A DNA stretch of 64,000 nucleotides from Echinicola marina. Lineage in GTDB: Bacteria > Bacteroidota > Bacteroidia > Cytophagales > Cyclobacteriaceae. The position numbers were made by a program, and so were the translations under genes. The notes beneath the pieces are model-generated. The model searched no databases and was not told the origin of the DNA. It saw only the letters and a list, made by a program, of their open reading frames with translations. Below, one piece after another: positions 36,901 through 43,993 of the stretch. Location of the stretch: assembly GCF_020463795.1 (NCBI RefSeq), contig NZ_CP080025.1, forward strand, positions 3,283,501 to 3,347,500, read 5' to 3'. Within the stretch, counting starts at the first letter, position 1. The number at the start of each line of letters is the position of its first letter.

Positions 36901-39393
36901 CTCATTCAGAAACTAAATGAATTAGAACTAAAGGAAAGAAAGCTGACTGCAAAACTCGCTTCAAAGAAAGCATGGTATAAAGTTGTTGAAGGTTTACAAC
37001 AAAACCGCTCTTTAAGACAGCATTTAGATGCGTGGGTAATGGCAGTAAAGAAAATTGGTAAGTCAGGAAAAGGAAAAAGAGCAATGAAGTTTCGGAAAAT
37101 TGCTCAACAAGAAATGGAACATTGCAAAGATTCTGTTCCTTGTTGGATTATGCCTTTATACAAGGTTGCCGAAACGATACAGCCTGAACAAGAAATGTAC
37201 GACTATGTAATTATTGATGAGGCCAGTCAACTTGGGCCTGATGCGATATTCCTACTCTACATTACAAAGAATATTATAATCGTTGGAGATGACAAGCAGA
37301 CTTCACCTGAATATGTTGGTGTGGATGCAAACACTATGACACCTCACATAAAGCGACATCTAAATGGAATCCCGTTTTCTGATTATTACGGTACAGAGTT
37401 CAGCTTTTTCGACCATGCTAAATTTTTCTGTGATGGAGTTACCGTTCTTAGAGAACATTTCAGATGCATGCCTGAAATAATTGAATTTTCAAATCGTCAT
37501 TTTTATGCACCTGATGGAAAAGGGCTTTATCCACTTAAACAATATTCAGAAAATCGTCTTGAACCATTGATGGCAGAGTTTTGTCCCAATGGCTACACAG
37601 AAGGCAGAGGAGCAAGAATTATAAATGAGCCAGAGGCAAATCACATTGCTGAAACAATTGGGAAGTTAGTCGAAGACGAAAACTATAATGGGAAGACAAT
37701 CGGAGTGATAACCCTTCAGGGAAATCAGCAAGCAAGTGTGATTGAAAACCTACTCCTGAAAAGAATTGGAGAAAAGGAATTTCATAAGCGTAAAATTGTT
37801 TGCGGAAACTCTTCATCCTTTCAGGGTGATGAAAGGGATATTATCTTTTTAAGCTTGGTTACTGCTCACAATCACAATAGGTCAGCACTTGTGAAACCAG
37901 AAGACGAAAGACGGTTCAATGTTGCAGTAAGTCGAGCCAAAGAGCAGATTTATTTATTCCATTCGGTTCAGTTGGACGATTTGAGTAATACAAATGATTT
38001 ACGTTACAAGCTATTAGACCATTTCAAAAATTACAACTCCTATCAACCGATTTTCAACACGCCAATAGAAAGGCGAATGGGTACACAACCTGAGCCTTTC
38101 GACAGTTGGTTTGAAGTTGACGTTTACAACGATATTGTAAGGAAGCAACTTAGCATAATTCCTCAATACGAAGTGGCGAAAGGTCGATACAAGATTGATA
38201 TGGTTGCTCTATTACCTGATGGAACTAAAATAGCCATAGAATGTGATGGTGATAAATGGCATGGCCCCGAACAGCATCAAAAAGACATAATGCGCCAAAA
38301 AGTACTTGAAAGATGCGGTTGGCAGTTCTTTAGAGTTCGTGGCTATGAGTATTACACCAACAGAGAGAAAGCATTAGATCCCCTTTGGAATATGATTCCT
38401 ATATTTGAAGAGAAAGAGATAGAACCCCTTTCAGATTATGGCTACCAGGAATCTAATATTCAACAGGAAAAAGAATTAAGAGCGGATGATTCATTAGATG
38501 TGCAAAGTTCAGATTTAGTCATTGACGCATATGATGAAGAAACTTCCGAAGAACAATTTGAACCGATTGATTCACGACCAAGAACAGATAAAATACTTCG
38601 ATACTTCAACCTATTTAAATCAGGGATATATATTCTTACAGATAAAGAGCCATTGGAAGCTGATTATGTAATTCCAATACAAGAAATTTACCAGACAGGT
38701 TTTCTTCTACAATGCTATAAATCAGGTCATGTCAATAAAGTCCATATTCCAATACTTCTTTCAAGGAGAATTGGGAAAGAGTATATGAATGGATTGAATA
38801 AAGATGGCGAGTTGGTGCATATCGAAGCTGTTGAAAATGAAAAAATCATTGGCATTTACTTCAATGAGAATGGTCGTAGAAAATTCAAAGCCCATTTGAC
38901 CGAAAACATTTCGACACGGGAGCAACTTCACTTGCAAGGCTACAAAGTAATTTACAATGATTTTGACCGTATAGAATACAATGTCTTGCCTTTAGATATC
39001 TACAATGACATTAGTCGATTAGTATTCCAAAGTTTTACTGCCAATGGAAAACCAGTTGATAATAATTATTACGAATCTGAATGGTCTATAATTAAACGGC
39101 ATTCGAAAAAAGACCAAGAACCAGTAGTAGAACGAGTAGAATTCATTCCAAACTCTCTCTTTGACAATAGAGTCGAACTTAATAGCACAGTTAAAATCAA
39201 ATTCCTTAGTAATGAAAAGGAATTGAAAGTGAAATTGGTTGACTATCCTACTAATGGTGCTGAAATTATTGATGGAGTGCAAATTGTAAATATTATGAAG
39301 CCTTTAGCTGCTTCAATAAAAGGTAGAACAATTGGAGACAGGGTAACAATAGGCGACACAAACAGTGAAGTTGAAATAATTGAAATAAGATAA
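33979..39393 (+). CDS. Giant SF1 helicase with Vsr-like nuclease (Hhe-like defence protein)
   Basis: An 1804-aa protein from the ATG at 33979; the frame is open back to a TTG at 33835, but that extension looks non-coding. Residues 1-390 are a charged, helical N-terminus. Walker A is GPPGTGKS at 409-416. A long coiled-coil-rich insertion spans ~450-1070. Walker B is DEAS at 1080-1083, then GDDKQTSPE and motif VI RFNVAVSRAKEQIYLFHS. A PD-(D/E)xK nuclease follows at ~1370-1470 with KIDMVALLPDGTKIAIECDGD (E1421), and ~330 unassigned residues end the protein. Helicase plus Vsr-like nuclease matches the single-gene anti-phage proteins called Hhe, although a DUF4011 domain was not recognised. It lies alone between cassette-like sites. 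Confidence 0.88.
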   Translation: MAKEELSEMKKDKYLQIFNYLKEFSKLRSNPVRDIDAQETQYPEKFWLNDIPDNELFENVIRPDFNEDNDYWLKVRKPKEPAKPEFAKLTENLEKWIDRPTLLNEEDEPKLKETLEINGETLSIEDFPDLEKELQQYIDKKWIDDLIEYNEKIEAYRIEHEKYEKLNSVYKQLFRIFNKTQQFGEEYELVVGVGLLNFKENDERPKIFRHILTQRVDINFEYSQKDSQIFVSPNLESAPQIETDSILDLFDQFDSQNIIDAEKAVENYIKEKNIETIFSNTEDALQMFAERVSPDGSYNHLIEKPNRTPSKPNITFSPALLLRKRNTRSFTALYEKILENIENGEDSLEIPTINDLIGIHPNIEDDNYSPDNSSNGSQIEPIFFPKEYNDEQLEIVEKAKRSNKVLVQGPPGTGKSHTIANLICHLLANGKKVLITAYTKRALEVLKDKLPPEFQDLAVNLLSGDSSSIQDLQSSVNAINDELSRANLSQYQTEINEFENELKKTRELIAETSTVLVKIKEKAIRKQEINEKYKGSLTEIAEQLEQDVENFAWYKDSFQDIQDFEAIEDFGNYIQKKNYYQNVDTIEYNYEIPETERLISLENLMIYRDKFDKFSRTYPTKNDHRSIFSQDYEKLKSKLSELLETFSKIESINLSFKEDIVESYLNNQQGKWTYKIQSTDRILKKIREFDFEKIDRDIEIEFLQKRSIKQLKYDAQILLNYLKEGNTLSGFIFKLKKPLLPNEIKERLYFVENVLVNGSPCDTIQEFELVIKNLELSQDFEELAEIWGENSGSSKYAIQRNFYSQIRENVTKVLNAIQVASNLKSEITEIPALNNKKDRISLKEIEALLYEVEYNQLLWDLEGLKEEIEKSKVILNGINVHPIKHKILDSFEKIDPNLFKETLFEIKEIRIDYNNFKVFKAIENKVKVNFPELFESIKEAAFEVPDLKKLQKAIYFRNAQHQLEKLMDVNYENRLIQKLNELELKERKLTAKLASKKAWYKVVEGLQQNRSLRQHLDAWVMAVKKIGKSGKGKRAMKFRKIAQQEMEHCKDSVPCWIMPLYKVAETIQPEQEMYDYVIIDEASQLGPDAIFLLYITKNIIIVGDDKQTSPEYVGVDANTMTPHIKRHLNGIPFSDYYGTEFSFFDHAKFFCDGVTVLREHFRCMPEIIEFSNRHFYAPDGKGLYPLKQYSENRLEPLMAEFCPNGYTEGRGARIINEPEANHIAETIGKLVEDENYNGKTIGVITLQGNQQASVIENLLLKRIGEKEFHKRKIVCGNSSSFQGDERDIIFLSLVTAHNHNRSALVKPEDERRFNVAVSRAKEQIYLFHSVQLDDLSNTNDLRYKLLDHFKNYNSYQPIFNTPIERRMGTQPEPFDSWFEVDVYNDIVRKQLSIIPQYEVAKGRYKIDMVALLPDGTKIAIECDGDKWHGPEQHQKDIMRQKVLERCGWQFFRVRGYEYYTNREKALDPLWNMIPIFEEKEIEPLSDYGYQESNIQQEKELRADDSLDVQSSDLVIDAYDEETSEEQFEPIDSRPRTDKILRYFNLFKSGIYILTDKEPLEADYVIPIQEIYQTGFLLQCYKSGHVNKVHIPILLSRRIGKEYMNGLNKDGELVHIEAVENEKIIGIYFNENGRRKFKAHLTENISTREQLHLQGYKVIYNDFDRIEYNVLPLDIYNDISRLVFQSFTANGKPVDNNYYESEWSIIKRHSKKDQEPVVERVEFIPNSLFDNRVELNSTVKIKFLSNEKELKVKLVDYPTNGAEIIDGVQIVNIMKPLAASIKGRTIGDRVTIGDTNSEVEIIEIR

Positions 39394-39514
39394 CCAATGA
39401 CTCCAACGCTCAACAGCCACACACATTGCCAAGCCGCTCAAAGCCAACGCACCAGCCAAAGCTTGTCAAAGAGTGTGTTTGAGCCAACGCACAGACAGAA
39501 AAGAAAAAGCACGA

Positions 39515-39647
39515 TTGCCCAACATTGTGTATAAGCAATAGCGGGTTTAGTGATATTTTGAAACATAATACTATTAATCAAAGGTCGGTGCTATCTGACA
39601 GTTTAGTGGCTTGAAATCCGCTACTGCTCATACACGAGACCGTCGTG
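39515..39647 (+). other. attC-like recombination site 1
   Basis: Left end TTGCCCAAC matches the RYYYAAC consensus. Inner arms GTGTATAAGCAATAGCGG and CCGCTACTGCTCATACAC pair with two mismatched positions, as attC stems do. The right end is ACCGTCGTG. The length (~130 bp) is within the attC range. It shares most of its sequence with site 2 at 40469. It follows the helicase gene with the polarity expected of a cassette attC. Confidence 0.55.
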
Positions 39648-39664
39648 TGCAATTAGAACAAAAA

Positions 39665-40465
39665 ATGAACACTTTCAGAATATTATTTTTAAGTATTGCT
39701 CTTTTTTGGGCTAGTTGTGCTCAAAAGAATAAATCTAACAATGAGGGTGCAAGTCTAAAAGAAGATACTATTTTGAATGATAGTATCCATCCAACAAAGG
39801 CAATAGCCAATAAAGAAACTCAAGAAAGAAATTTACGATTTCTGTTTTATGCAAATGGTGGATTAATTGGCTATTTTAATGACGGAACAATTACTGGCTG
39901 TCCGAGATGTGATTTAATTACGGAAAATATTACAGCATTATATAATAAAGAACCCCACTCTAAATTCAAAGTAGAGAATGGTTTCTTGATTTCAGCATCA
40001 AATGATTCTACTTTAATCAATGCTATGACCAAAAGAGAATGGGCAATAATTGAATATGAAGACCAAATAGACAATCCAAAATCTAAATTGGCAGATGAGT
40101 TTATTAACGGCTATGTAAAAAACATAATGAAAATGAATGAGGCGCTAGGGATTATAGAATGGGTAAACTCTAACAAGCTTTCGACAAATAGTTTTAAATC
40201 AAACTTAACTCAAATAATCAACCAAGCATATGAAAAGGAACCGGATTATGGTTTAGGCTTCGACCCAATTTTAGATGGAAATGATTTTCCTGACAAGGGT
40301 TTTCAACTTGATAAGATTAAACCAAATTCTAATTTTTTAATTTTTAGCGGAATTGACTGGGAAGAGTATAAAGTTACTGTAAAAGTAAAGAAAGTAGATA
40401 ATCAATGGTTAGTTGAAGGCTGTGGAATTGTGAACATTCCAAGTTCAGAGCAAATGAATAAATAA
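39665..40465 (+). CDS. Hypothetical lipoprotein carried as a cassette
   Basis: A 266-aa lipoprotein. The ATG at 39665 gives MNTFRILFLSIALFWASC with lipid-attached Cys near 18; the upstream in-frame extension falls inside the attC-like site. The body is polar and contains FLFYANGGLIGYFNDGTITGCPRCDLITENI (with a CPRC motif) and a C-terminal VKVKKVDNQWLVEGCGIVNIP like a small beta domain. No family was recognised. It lies between the two attC-like sites, consistent with a single-gene cassette. AT content is visibly higher than in the polysaccharide genes. Confidence 0.8.
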   Translation: MNTFRILFLSIALFWASCAQKNKSNNEGASLKEDTILNDSIHPTKAIANKETQERNLRFLFYANGGLIGYFNDGTITGCPRCDLITENITALYNKEPHSKFKVENGFLISASNDSTLINAMTKREWAIIEYEDQIDNPKSKLADEFINGYVKNIMKMNEALGIIEWVNSNKLSTNSFKSNLTQIINQAYEKEPDYGLGFDPILDGNDFPDKGFQLDKIKPNSNFLIFSGIDWEEYKVTVKVKKVDNQWLVEGCGIVNIPSSEQMNK

Positions 40466-40468
40466 AAC

Positions 40469-40599
40469 TGCACACATTGTGTATAAGCAATAGCGGTTTT
40501 AGTGCTGTTTTGAAACTTAACTCTTTAAATCAAAGGTCAGTGCTATCAGACAGTTTAGTGGGGTAAAATCCCCAACTGCTCATAGTCCAACCGTTGGCA
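40469..40599 (+). other. attC-like recombination site 2
   Basis: Left end TGCACAC is exactly complementary to GTGTGCA at 39645-39651, the start of the lipoprotein cassette. It shares ACATTGTGTATAAGCAATAG, TCAAAGGTC and GACAGTTTAGTGG with site 1 in the same order. Right end CCGTTGGCAT resembles a GTTRRRY core. Confidence 0.55.
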
Positions 40600-40665
40600 T
40601 TAATACGGAACGAATTTTGATACTTTAATAAAATGTAGTTACTTTGTAATAACATTTAAGGGCTT

Positions 40666-40911
40666 ATGGAAGCATCAATAATCAAAATCGGAAATTCAAA
40701 AGGACTTCGTTTAAGTAAGACCATTTTGGAAAAATATAACATCAAGGACAAAGTGGAACTTATTCTTGAAAAAGGACAAATCATTCTCAAACCAATTGCC
40801 TTACCTAGGGAAAATTGGGAAAAGGAATTTAAAAAAATGAGTGAAAACGGAGACGATAAGTTGCTGATGAACGATATGTTCGAAGACGAAAATCTTGAGG
40901 AATGGATTTAA
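40666..40911 (+). CDS. mazE: AbrB/MazE-type antitoxin
   Basis: An 81-aa antitoxin. The N-terminal swapped-hairpin DNA-binding domain reads ASIIKIGNSKGLRLSKTILEKYNI, typical of MazE/SpoVT-AbrB proteins, followed by VELILEKGQIILKPI. The acidic C-terminus (MNDMFEDENLEEWI) would wrap around and neutralise the toxin. The stop overlaps the mazF start by 10 bases, ensuring coupled translation. It probably represses its own operon. The pair lies directly after attC-like site 2; toxin-antitoxin pairs are common passengers that stabilise cassette clusters. Confidence 0.93.
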   Translation: MEASIIKIGNSKGLRLSKTILEKYNIKDKVELILEKGQIILKPIALPRENWEKEFKKMSENGDDKLLMNDMFEDENLEEWI

Positions 40912-41225
40912 AACAATACTCAATCGTTCTTGTCAACCTTGACCCGACCATTGGAAGCGAAATAAAAAAAACAAGACCTTGTGTAATCATTTCGCCAAAT
41001 GAAATGAATAAGTACCTGAACACAATAGTTCTTGCTCCAATGACTACCAATTTAAAAAAATACCCAACTCGAGTTTCGGTCAAACACAAAGGAAAAAAAG
41101 GAATGGTTGCAATTGACCAAATTTGGACAGTTGACAAAACCAGAATAATCCGAGTTTTTGAAAACCTAACCGAAACGGAAATTGGAAAATGCAAAGAGGT
41201 AATGAAAGAAACCTTTGTTGACTAA
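40902..41225 (+). CDS. mazF: MazF/PemK-type endoribonuclease toxin
   Basis: A 107-aa toxin that cuts single-stranded RNA at short specific sequences. Family landmarks are YSIVLVNLDPTIGSEIKKTRPCVIIS (substrate-binding loop with conserved Arg), TIVLAPMTTNLKKYPTRV, and KGMVAIDQIWTVDKTRI with the conserved Asp/Gln. Length is normal and no motif is lost, so it should be active. It overlaps mazE by 10 bases. Eight bases after its stop is a truncated attC-like left end (41233-41241), so it probably came in as the third cassette. Confidence 0.95.
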   Translation: MDLKQYSIVLVNLDPTIGSEIKKTRPCVIISPNEMNKYLNTIVLAPMTTNLKKYPTRVSVKHKGKKGMVAIDQIWTVDKTRIIRVFENLTETEIGKCKEVMKETFVD

Positions 41226-41232
41226 AAAGCAC

Positions 41233-41241
41233 TAATGCAAC
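41233..41241 (+). other. Truncated third attC-like left end
   Basis: TAATGCAAC matches the complement of the mazEF cassette start (GTTGGCATTA at 40593-40602) except for one missing C. The rest of an attC is absent: the next base starts the AGGTGTAG-type repeat, which seems to have replaced it. Confidence 0.35.
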
Positions 41242-41309
41242 CCCGACTAGGTGTAGTCTGTGACTACACCTTCCTATCCTTGAAATTTGTAATTCCAGTA
41301 GGCCTGAGC
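41242..41309. repeat. AGGTGTAG hairpin repeat, copy 1
   Basis: It begins CCCGACT, contains the perfect hairpin AGGTGTAGTC-TGT-GACTACACCT (41249-41271), then ATTTGTAATTCCAGT. A ~68-bp relative is at 43857-43924, and a related hairpin with changed but still paired bases is at 41541-41563. Such REP-like elements are often spread by RAYT transposases; none is in the window. Confidence 0.55.
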
Positions 41310-41649
41310 TATTTTCAAAAATACTATAGCAAACAAGATATACCTTGTTTGCTGGATTCCAAGTAGTAGGATGGGTTGAAAAAGATAATTCAAGTGCAAG
41401 TAATTATGAGGGAATAAAAGGCCTTATCAAAGTGGATTATTGGGGTAATACAGCTTGTGATAAACTGCTAGTCATGGATATAGGCCATTGCAAATGGCCA
41501 GCTTAGGTGAAGATGCTAGATAGGGATAAAGAAGATATTAAGGTGTAGATGCCATCTACACCTAGGCTATGAATCTAAATATGGGATCAAGTATTGCCCA
41601 TGAACAAGAGAGGTTGTATTTAAAGCGAAATATAAAATAGGGCGGAAAT

Positions 41650-42333
41650 TTGGAACATAGGTATTATATCAAGTCTCGGGGGCAACAAATTCAAATTCAG
41701 TTTTTGATTGGTTTTGCGGCCTTGCTGCTGGTGCTGCTGGTCTTTTGGGTTTCATGGTCTACGGGGATTTACCTTATTGGGGTTTTGGTCTTTACGATCG
41801 TCTTGTCCATCATTGCTCCCTTTTTTGATGTGCCTTCCTTAAGGGAAAGCGGAAAACTGAGGTACCATTCCCTGCTGTTTTTATCGGAAAAGCCAAAAAA
41901 TGGAATCGTTCAAATTCATGGGGGAACTTTATTCGATTATGTGTTTGTGATCGATGGGAAGCTGCATGGCAAAGAGCGGCAGCGATTGATTATCCAGCAA
42001 TATCTGGAGGGGCTATTGCACTTGATAGAAGAAATAGAAAGCCAGCAATCGGATGATATGATTATCCGTGGGACAAGCTATATCATTAATGAAAGAACGG
42101 CCCGGAAGATGGGCTTTAAGACTGTGAAAACTGATTTTTTACAAAAGCTGATTTTACTTTATAATTTCTTCAATGTCCTGATAAGTGCTTCCATTGCGAA
42201 GGGGAGATTCACCCTTCCCAAATTGAGGGATACCCGAACCTTTGAGGCGAGTCTTCATGAGCTGGTAAAAAGGAAAGTCTATATCAGCAACTTAAATGAA
42301 AAATTTAAAAATGTCCTGGCCCATACCCTTTGA
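41650..42333 (+). CDS. Hypothetical membrane protein (227 aa)
   Basis: It starts at a TTG (41650); an in-frame TAG lies at 41638 and no ATG precedes the first helix. Two adjacent hydrophobic segments (~19-37 and ~40-57: FLIGFAALLLVLLVFWVSW and YLIGVLVFTIVLSIIAPFF) form a hairpin in the inner membrane. A ~170-residue cytosolic tail follows with GKERQRLIIQQYLEGLLHLIEEI and SYIINERTARKMGFKTVKTD. No family was recognised. It lies just inside the right X'' repeat of the accessory island, but its GC-richer codons look more like core genes. Confidence 0.7.
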   Translation: MEHRYYIKSRGQQIQIQFLIGFAALLLVLLVFWVSWSTGIYLIGVLVFTIVLSIIAPFFDVPSLRESGKLRYHSLLFLSEKPKNGIVQIHGGTLFDYVFVIDGKLHGKERQRLIIQQYLEGLLHLIEEIESQQSDDMIIRGTSYIINERTARKMGFKTVKTDFLQKLILLYNFFNVLISASIAKGRFTLPKLRDTRTFEASLHELVKRKVYISNLNEKFKNVLAHTL

Positions 42334-42374
42334 TAAAGCTATTGGGGGATATAGAATGGAATAATGATTAGGTA

Positions 42375-42470
42375 GCTAGTAAAATTTATTTGAGAATAAG
42401 TCAATGATACCCTGCATGTGGTGTTTTTTTTTATAAGCATAGTTTTTCTTAGATTTAAGAAATATGTCCA
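42375..42470. repeat. X'' direct repeat (right flank of accessory island)
   Basis: The partner of 33673-33765, same orientation. It ends like X' with ATATGTCCA and keeps a decayed hairpin with T-run. Confidence 0.6.
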
Positions 42471-42513
42471 TTTACAGATGTTAATTAAGTGTTTGTAAAT
42501 TGATAATGTGTTT

Positions 42514-42690
42514 TTAAATAATCTGATTATCCGCTGTGATGCCAGTAACCATAAATCCATTGATGAAGTGGTCGGAAGACGGAAGATGGAAGACAGAAGA
42601 CTGAAGTAATTGCTACTTTCATCAAAAGGATTGTTTCGATTCCCTTTTAATATTTACTGGTGCAATTGCGGATATAGATATTAAATAAAT
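42514..42690. repeat. Y'' element (158 bp) with short direct flanks
   Basis: The element 42523-42680 is the second copy of the 31817 sequence, flanked by TTAAATAAT (42514-42522) and TTAAATAAAT (42681-42690). It contains a purine-rich run GGAAGACGGAAGATGGAAG not present in full in Y'. Ends CTGATTATCCGC and GCGGATATA are inverted. Confidence 0.55.
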
Positions 42691-42771
42691 TGGAAGGCTT
42701 TTTTGAAAATTTAAACTTAGGCGATATAAGCAAATTGCCTAAATAAGCTCGTGATACAGTATAAGATACTC

Positions 42772-43653
42772 ATGAAGAAAATACTAATACCAAGTGCTTT
42801 ACTATTATTGATTTCAGTCACATCTTTTTCCCAACAAAAAAGTGATTTAGATGAAGCACAATTGAATCAGGGGTTTCCGGTGGAAATTGATTTTATCAAG
42901 GATCAAATTAATCTAAAAAATGTTACTCAATCTATATTAGACACTCAAATTGATTCGCTACAGGTTAAATTTGGCGGATTTACACAAGGCGTGAATGATG
43001 GGTATTGGATTGCATTGTTGAATAACGAAAAACTATTAAAATTTAGTACACTTTCTCCTTCAGATATTCAGACAAGGAACTTGATTGATACGCTCACGCT
43101 AGAATATGATAATTCCTCAAAGAAGATTTCGGTATTCATTAAATACGAAAAAGGCTCTGATAAAGTGCGTTACAGATGGCTAGATGGTAATATATCATCG
43201 AAGGTGATGATCGTCAGAAAGAATGAAAAAGCAGTTGAGTTAGGAGAAAAAATGCCCAACTTCCAAGTCACGTCACTCAATGGGAATACGATTAGTATTG
43301 ATGATTTTAAGGGAAAGTATTTAGTTATCAATTGGTGGGTAACGAGTTGTGGACCCTGCATTGGTGAAATGCCTGGGTTAAATGAACTTTTTGAAAAGTA
43401 TCAGTCAGATGACCGAATAGAATTTCTAGCAATCGCATGGGATTCAGTTGATAAGGTAAATAAATTCTTGACAAGGAGAGCGTTCAACTATTATCAATCA
43501 ATTGGAGCAACTGAAGTAGCGACAATTTTAGGTGAATCATTTCCTAAGCACATAATTGTTAATCCAGATGGATTAGTTTCATTCTATAAAGAGGGTGGAA
43601 ATACTAAAATACATACTGTAATTGAGGAACATCTTAGCAAAGAACTAAATTAA
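42772..43653 (+). CDS. TlpA/ResA-like thiol-disulfide oxidoreductase
   Basis: A 293-aa exported protein. The ATG at 42772 gives a proper signal peptide (MKKILIPSALLLLISVTSFS); a GTG seven codons upstream is also in frame. Residues ~25-150 form an uncharacterised N-terminal domain. The thioredoxin fold follows from ~155: GEKMPNFQVTSLNGNTISI, then the redox site SCGPC (C193, C196) and SFPKHIIVNPDGLV with the cis-proline. It probably reduces or isomerises disulfides in the periplasm, often linked to cytochrome c maturation or stress. No partner gene lies beside it. Confidence 0.87.
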   Translation: MKKILIPSALLLLISVTSFSQQKSDLDEAQLNQGFPVEIDFIKDQINLKNVTQSILDTQIDSLQVKFGGFTQGVNDGYWIALLNNEKLLKFSTLSPSDIQTRNLIDTLTLEYDNSSKKISVFIKYEKGSDKVRYRWLDGNISSKVMIVRKNEKAVELGEKMPNFQVTSLNGNTISIDDFKGKYLVINWWVTSCGPCIGEMPGLNELFEKYQSDDRIEFLAIAWDSVDKVNKFLTRRAFNYYQSIGATEVATILGESFPKHIIVNPDGLVSFYKEGGNTKIHTVIEEHLSKELN

Positions 43654-43993
43654 AAGCTGTATAACAATATGTATGAAATCAACAATGGGCAGTGCTCGAA
43701 GCAAAGCTACGATTCTTATAGGATTGTTGGCGTGGATTAATATAAACGAAGAAATGAGCGGTTAAGATTACAGATACATACAAGCAATATTTTTGAAAAG
43801 CGAATTTGCAGTTTCCCAATGATGGATGTCTGACTTGCTAGAAATATAATATGATGCCCGAATAGGTGTAGCCTGTGATAACTCCTGGCTATCTTTGGAA
43901 TTTGTAATTCCAGTGGCCGTGAACCCTTTTTAGATATGGGTAAAATAAGGCCATGTTGTCCACAGTTATCCATATAGTTTACTTTTAATATTA
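43654..43993. other. 340-bp gap with a weak attC-like site
   Basis: It has TAACAATATGTATGAA (43662-43677) facing TTCTTATAGGATTGTTGGC (43713-43731) as imperfect inverted arms ending in a GTTRRRY-like core, then repeat copy 2 (43857-43924). No coding sequence seen. Confidence 0.35.
43857..43924. repeat. AGGTGTAG hairpin repeat, copy 2 (decayed)
   Basis: It shares CCCG, TAGGTGTAG, CTGTGA, TATC, TTG, ATTTGTAATTCCAGT in order with 41242-41309. The right half of the hairpin has drifted. Confidence 0.5.

Larger units (their letters stand above)
41226..41649. other. 424-bp hairpin-rich gap after mazF
   Basis: It starts with a truncated cassette end (41233-41241), then repeat 41242-41309, then a chain of perfect hairpins: AGCAAACAAG/CTTGTTTGCT (41328-41353), GGCCATT/AATGGCC (41483-41499) and AGGTGTAGAT/ATCTACACCT (41541-41563). 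A plus-strand stretch from about 41329 to 41505 is open for 57 codons without a good start and may be a gene relic. Confidence 0.45.
42334..42771. other. 438-bp gap with X'' and Y'' repeats
   Basis: It holds the X'' direct repeat (42375-42470) and the Y'' element (42523-42680) in tandem. No coding sequence seen. Confidence 0.5.
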
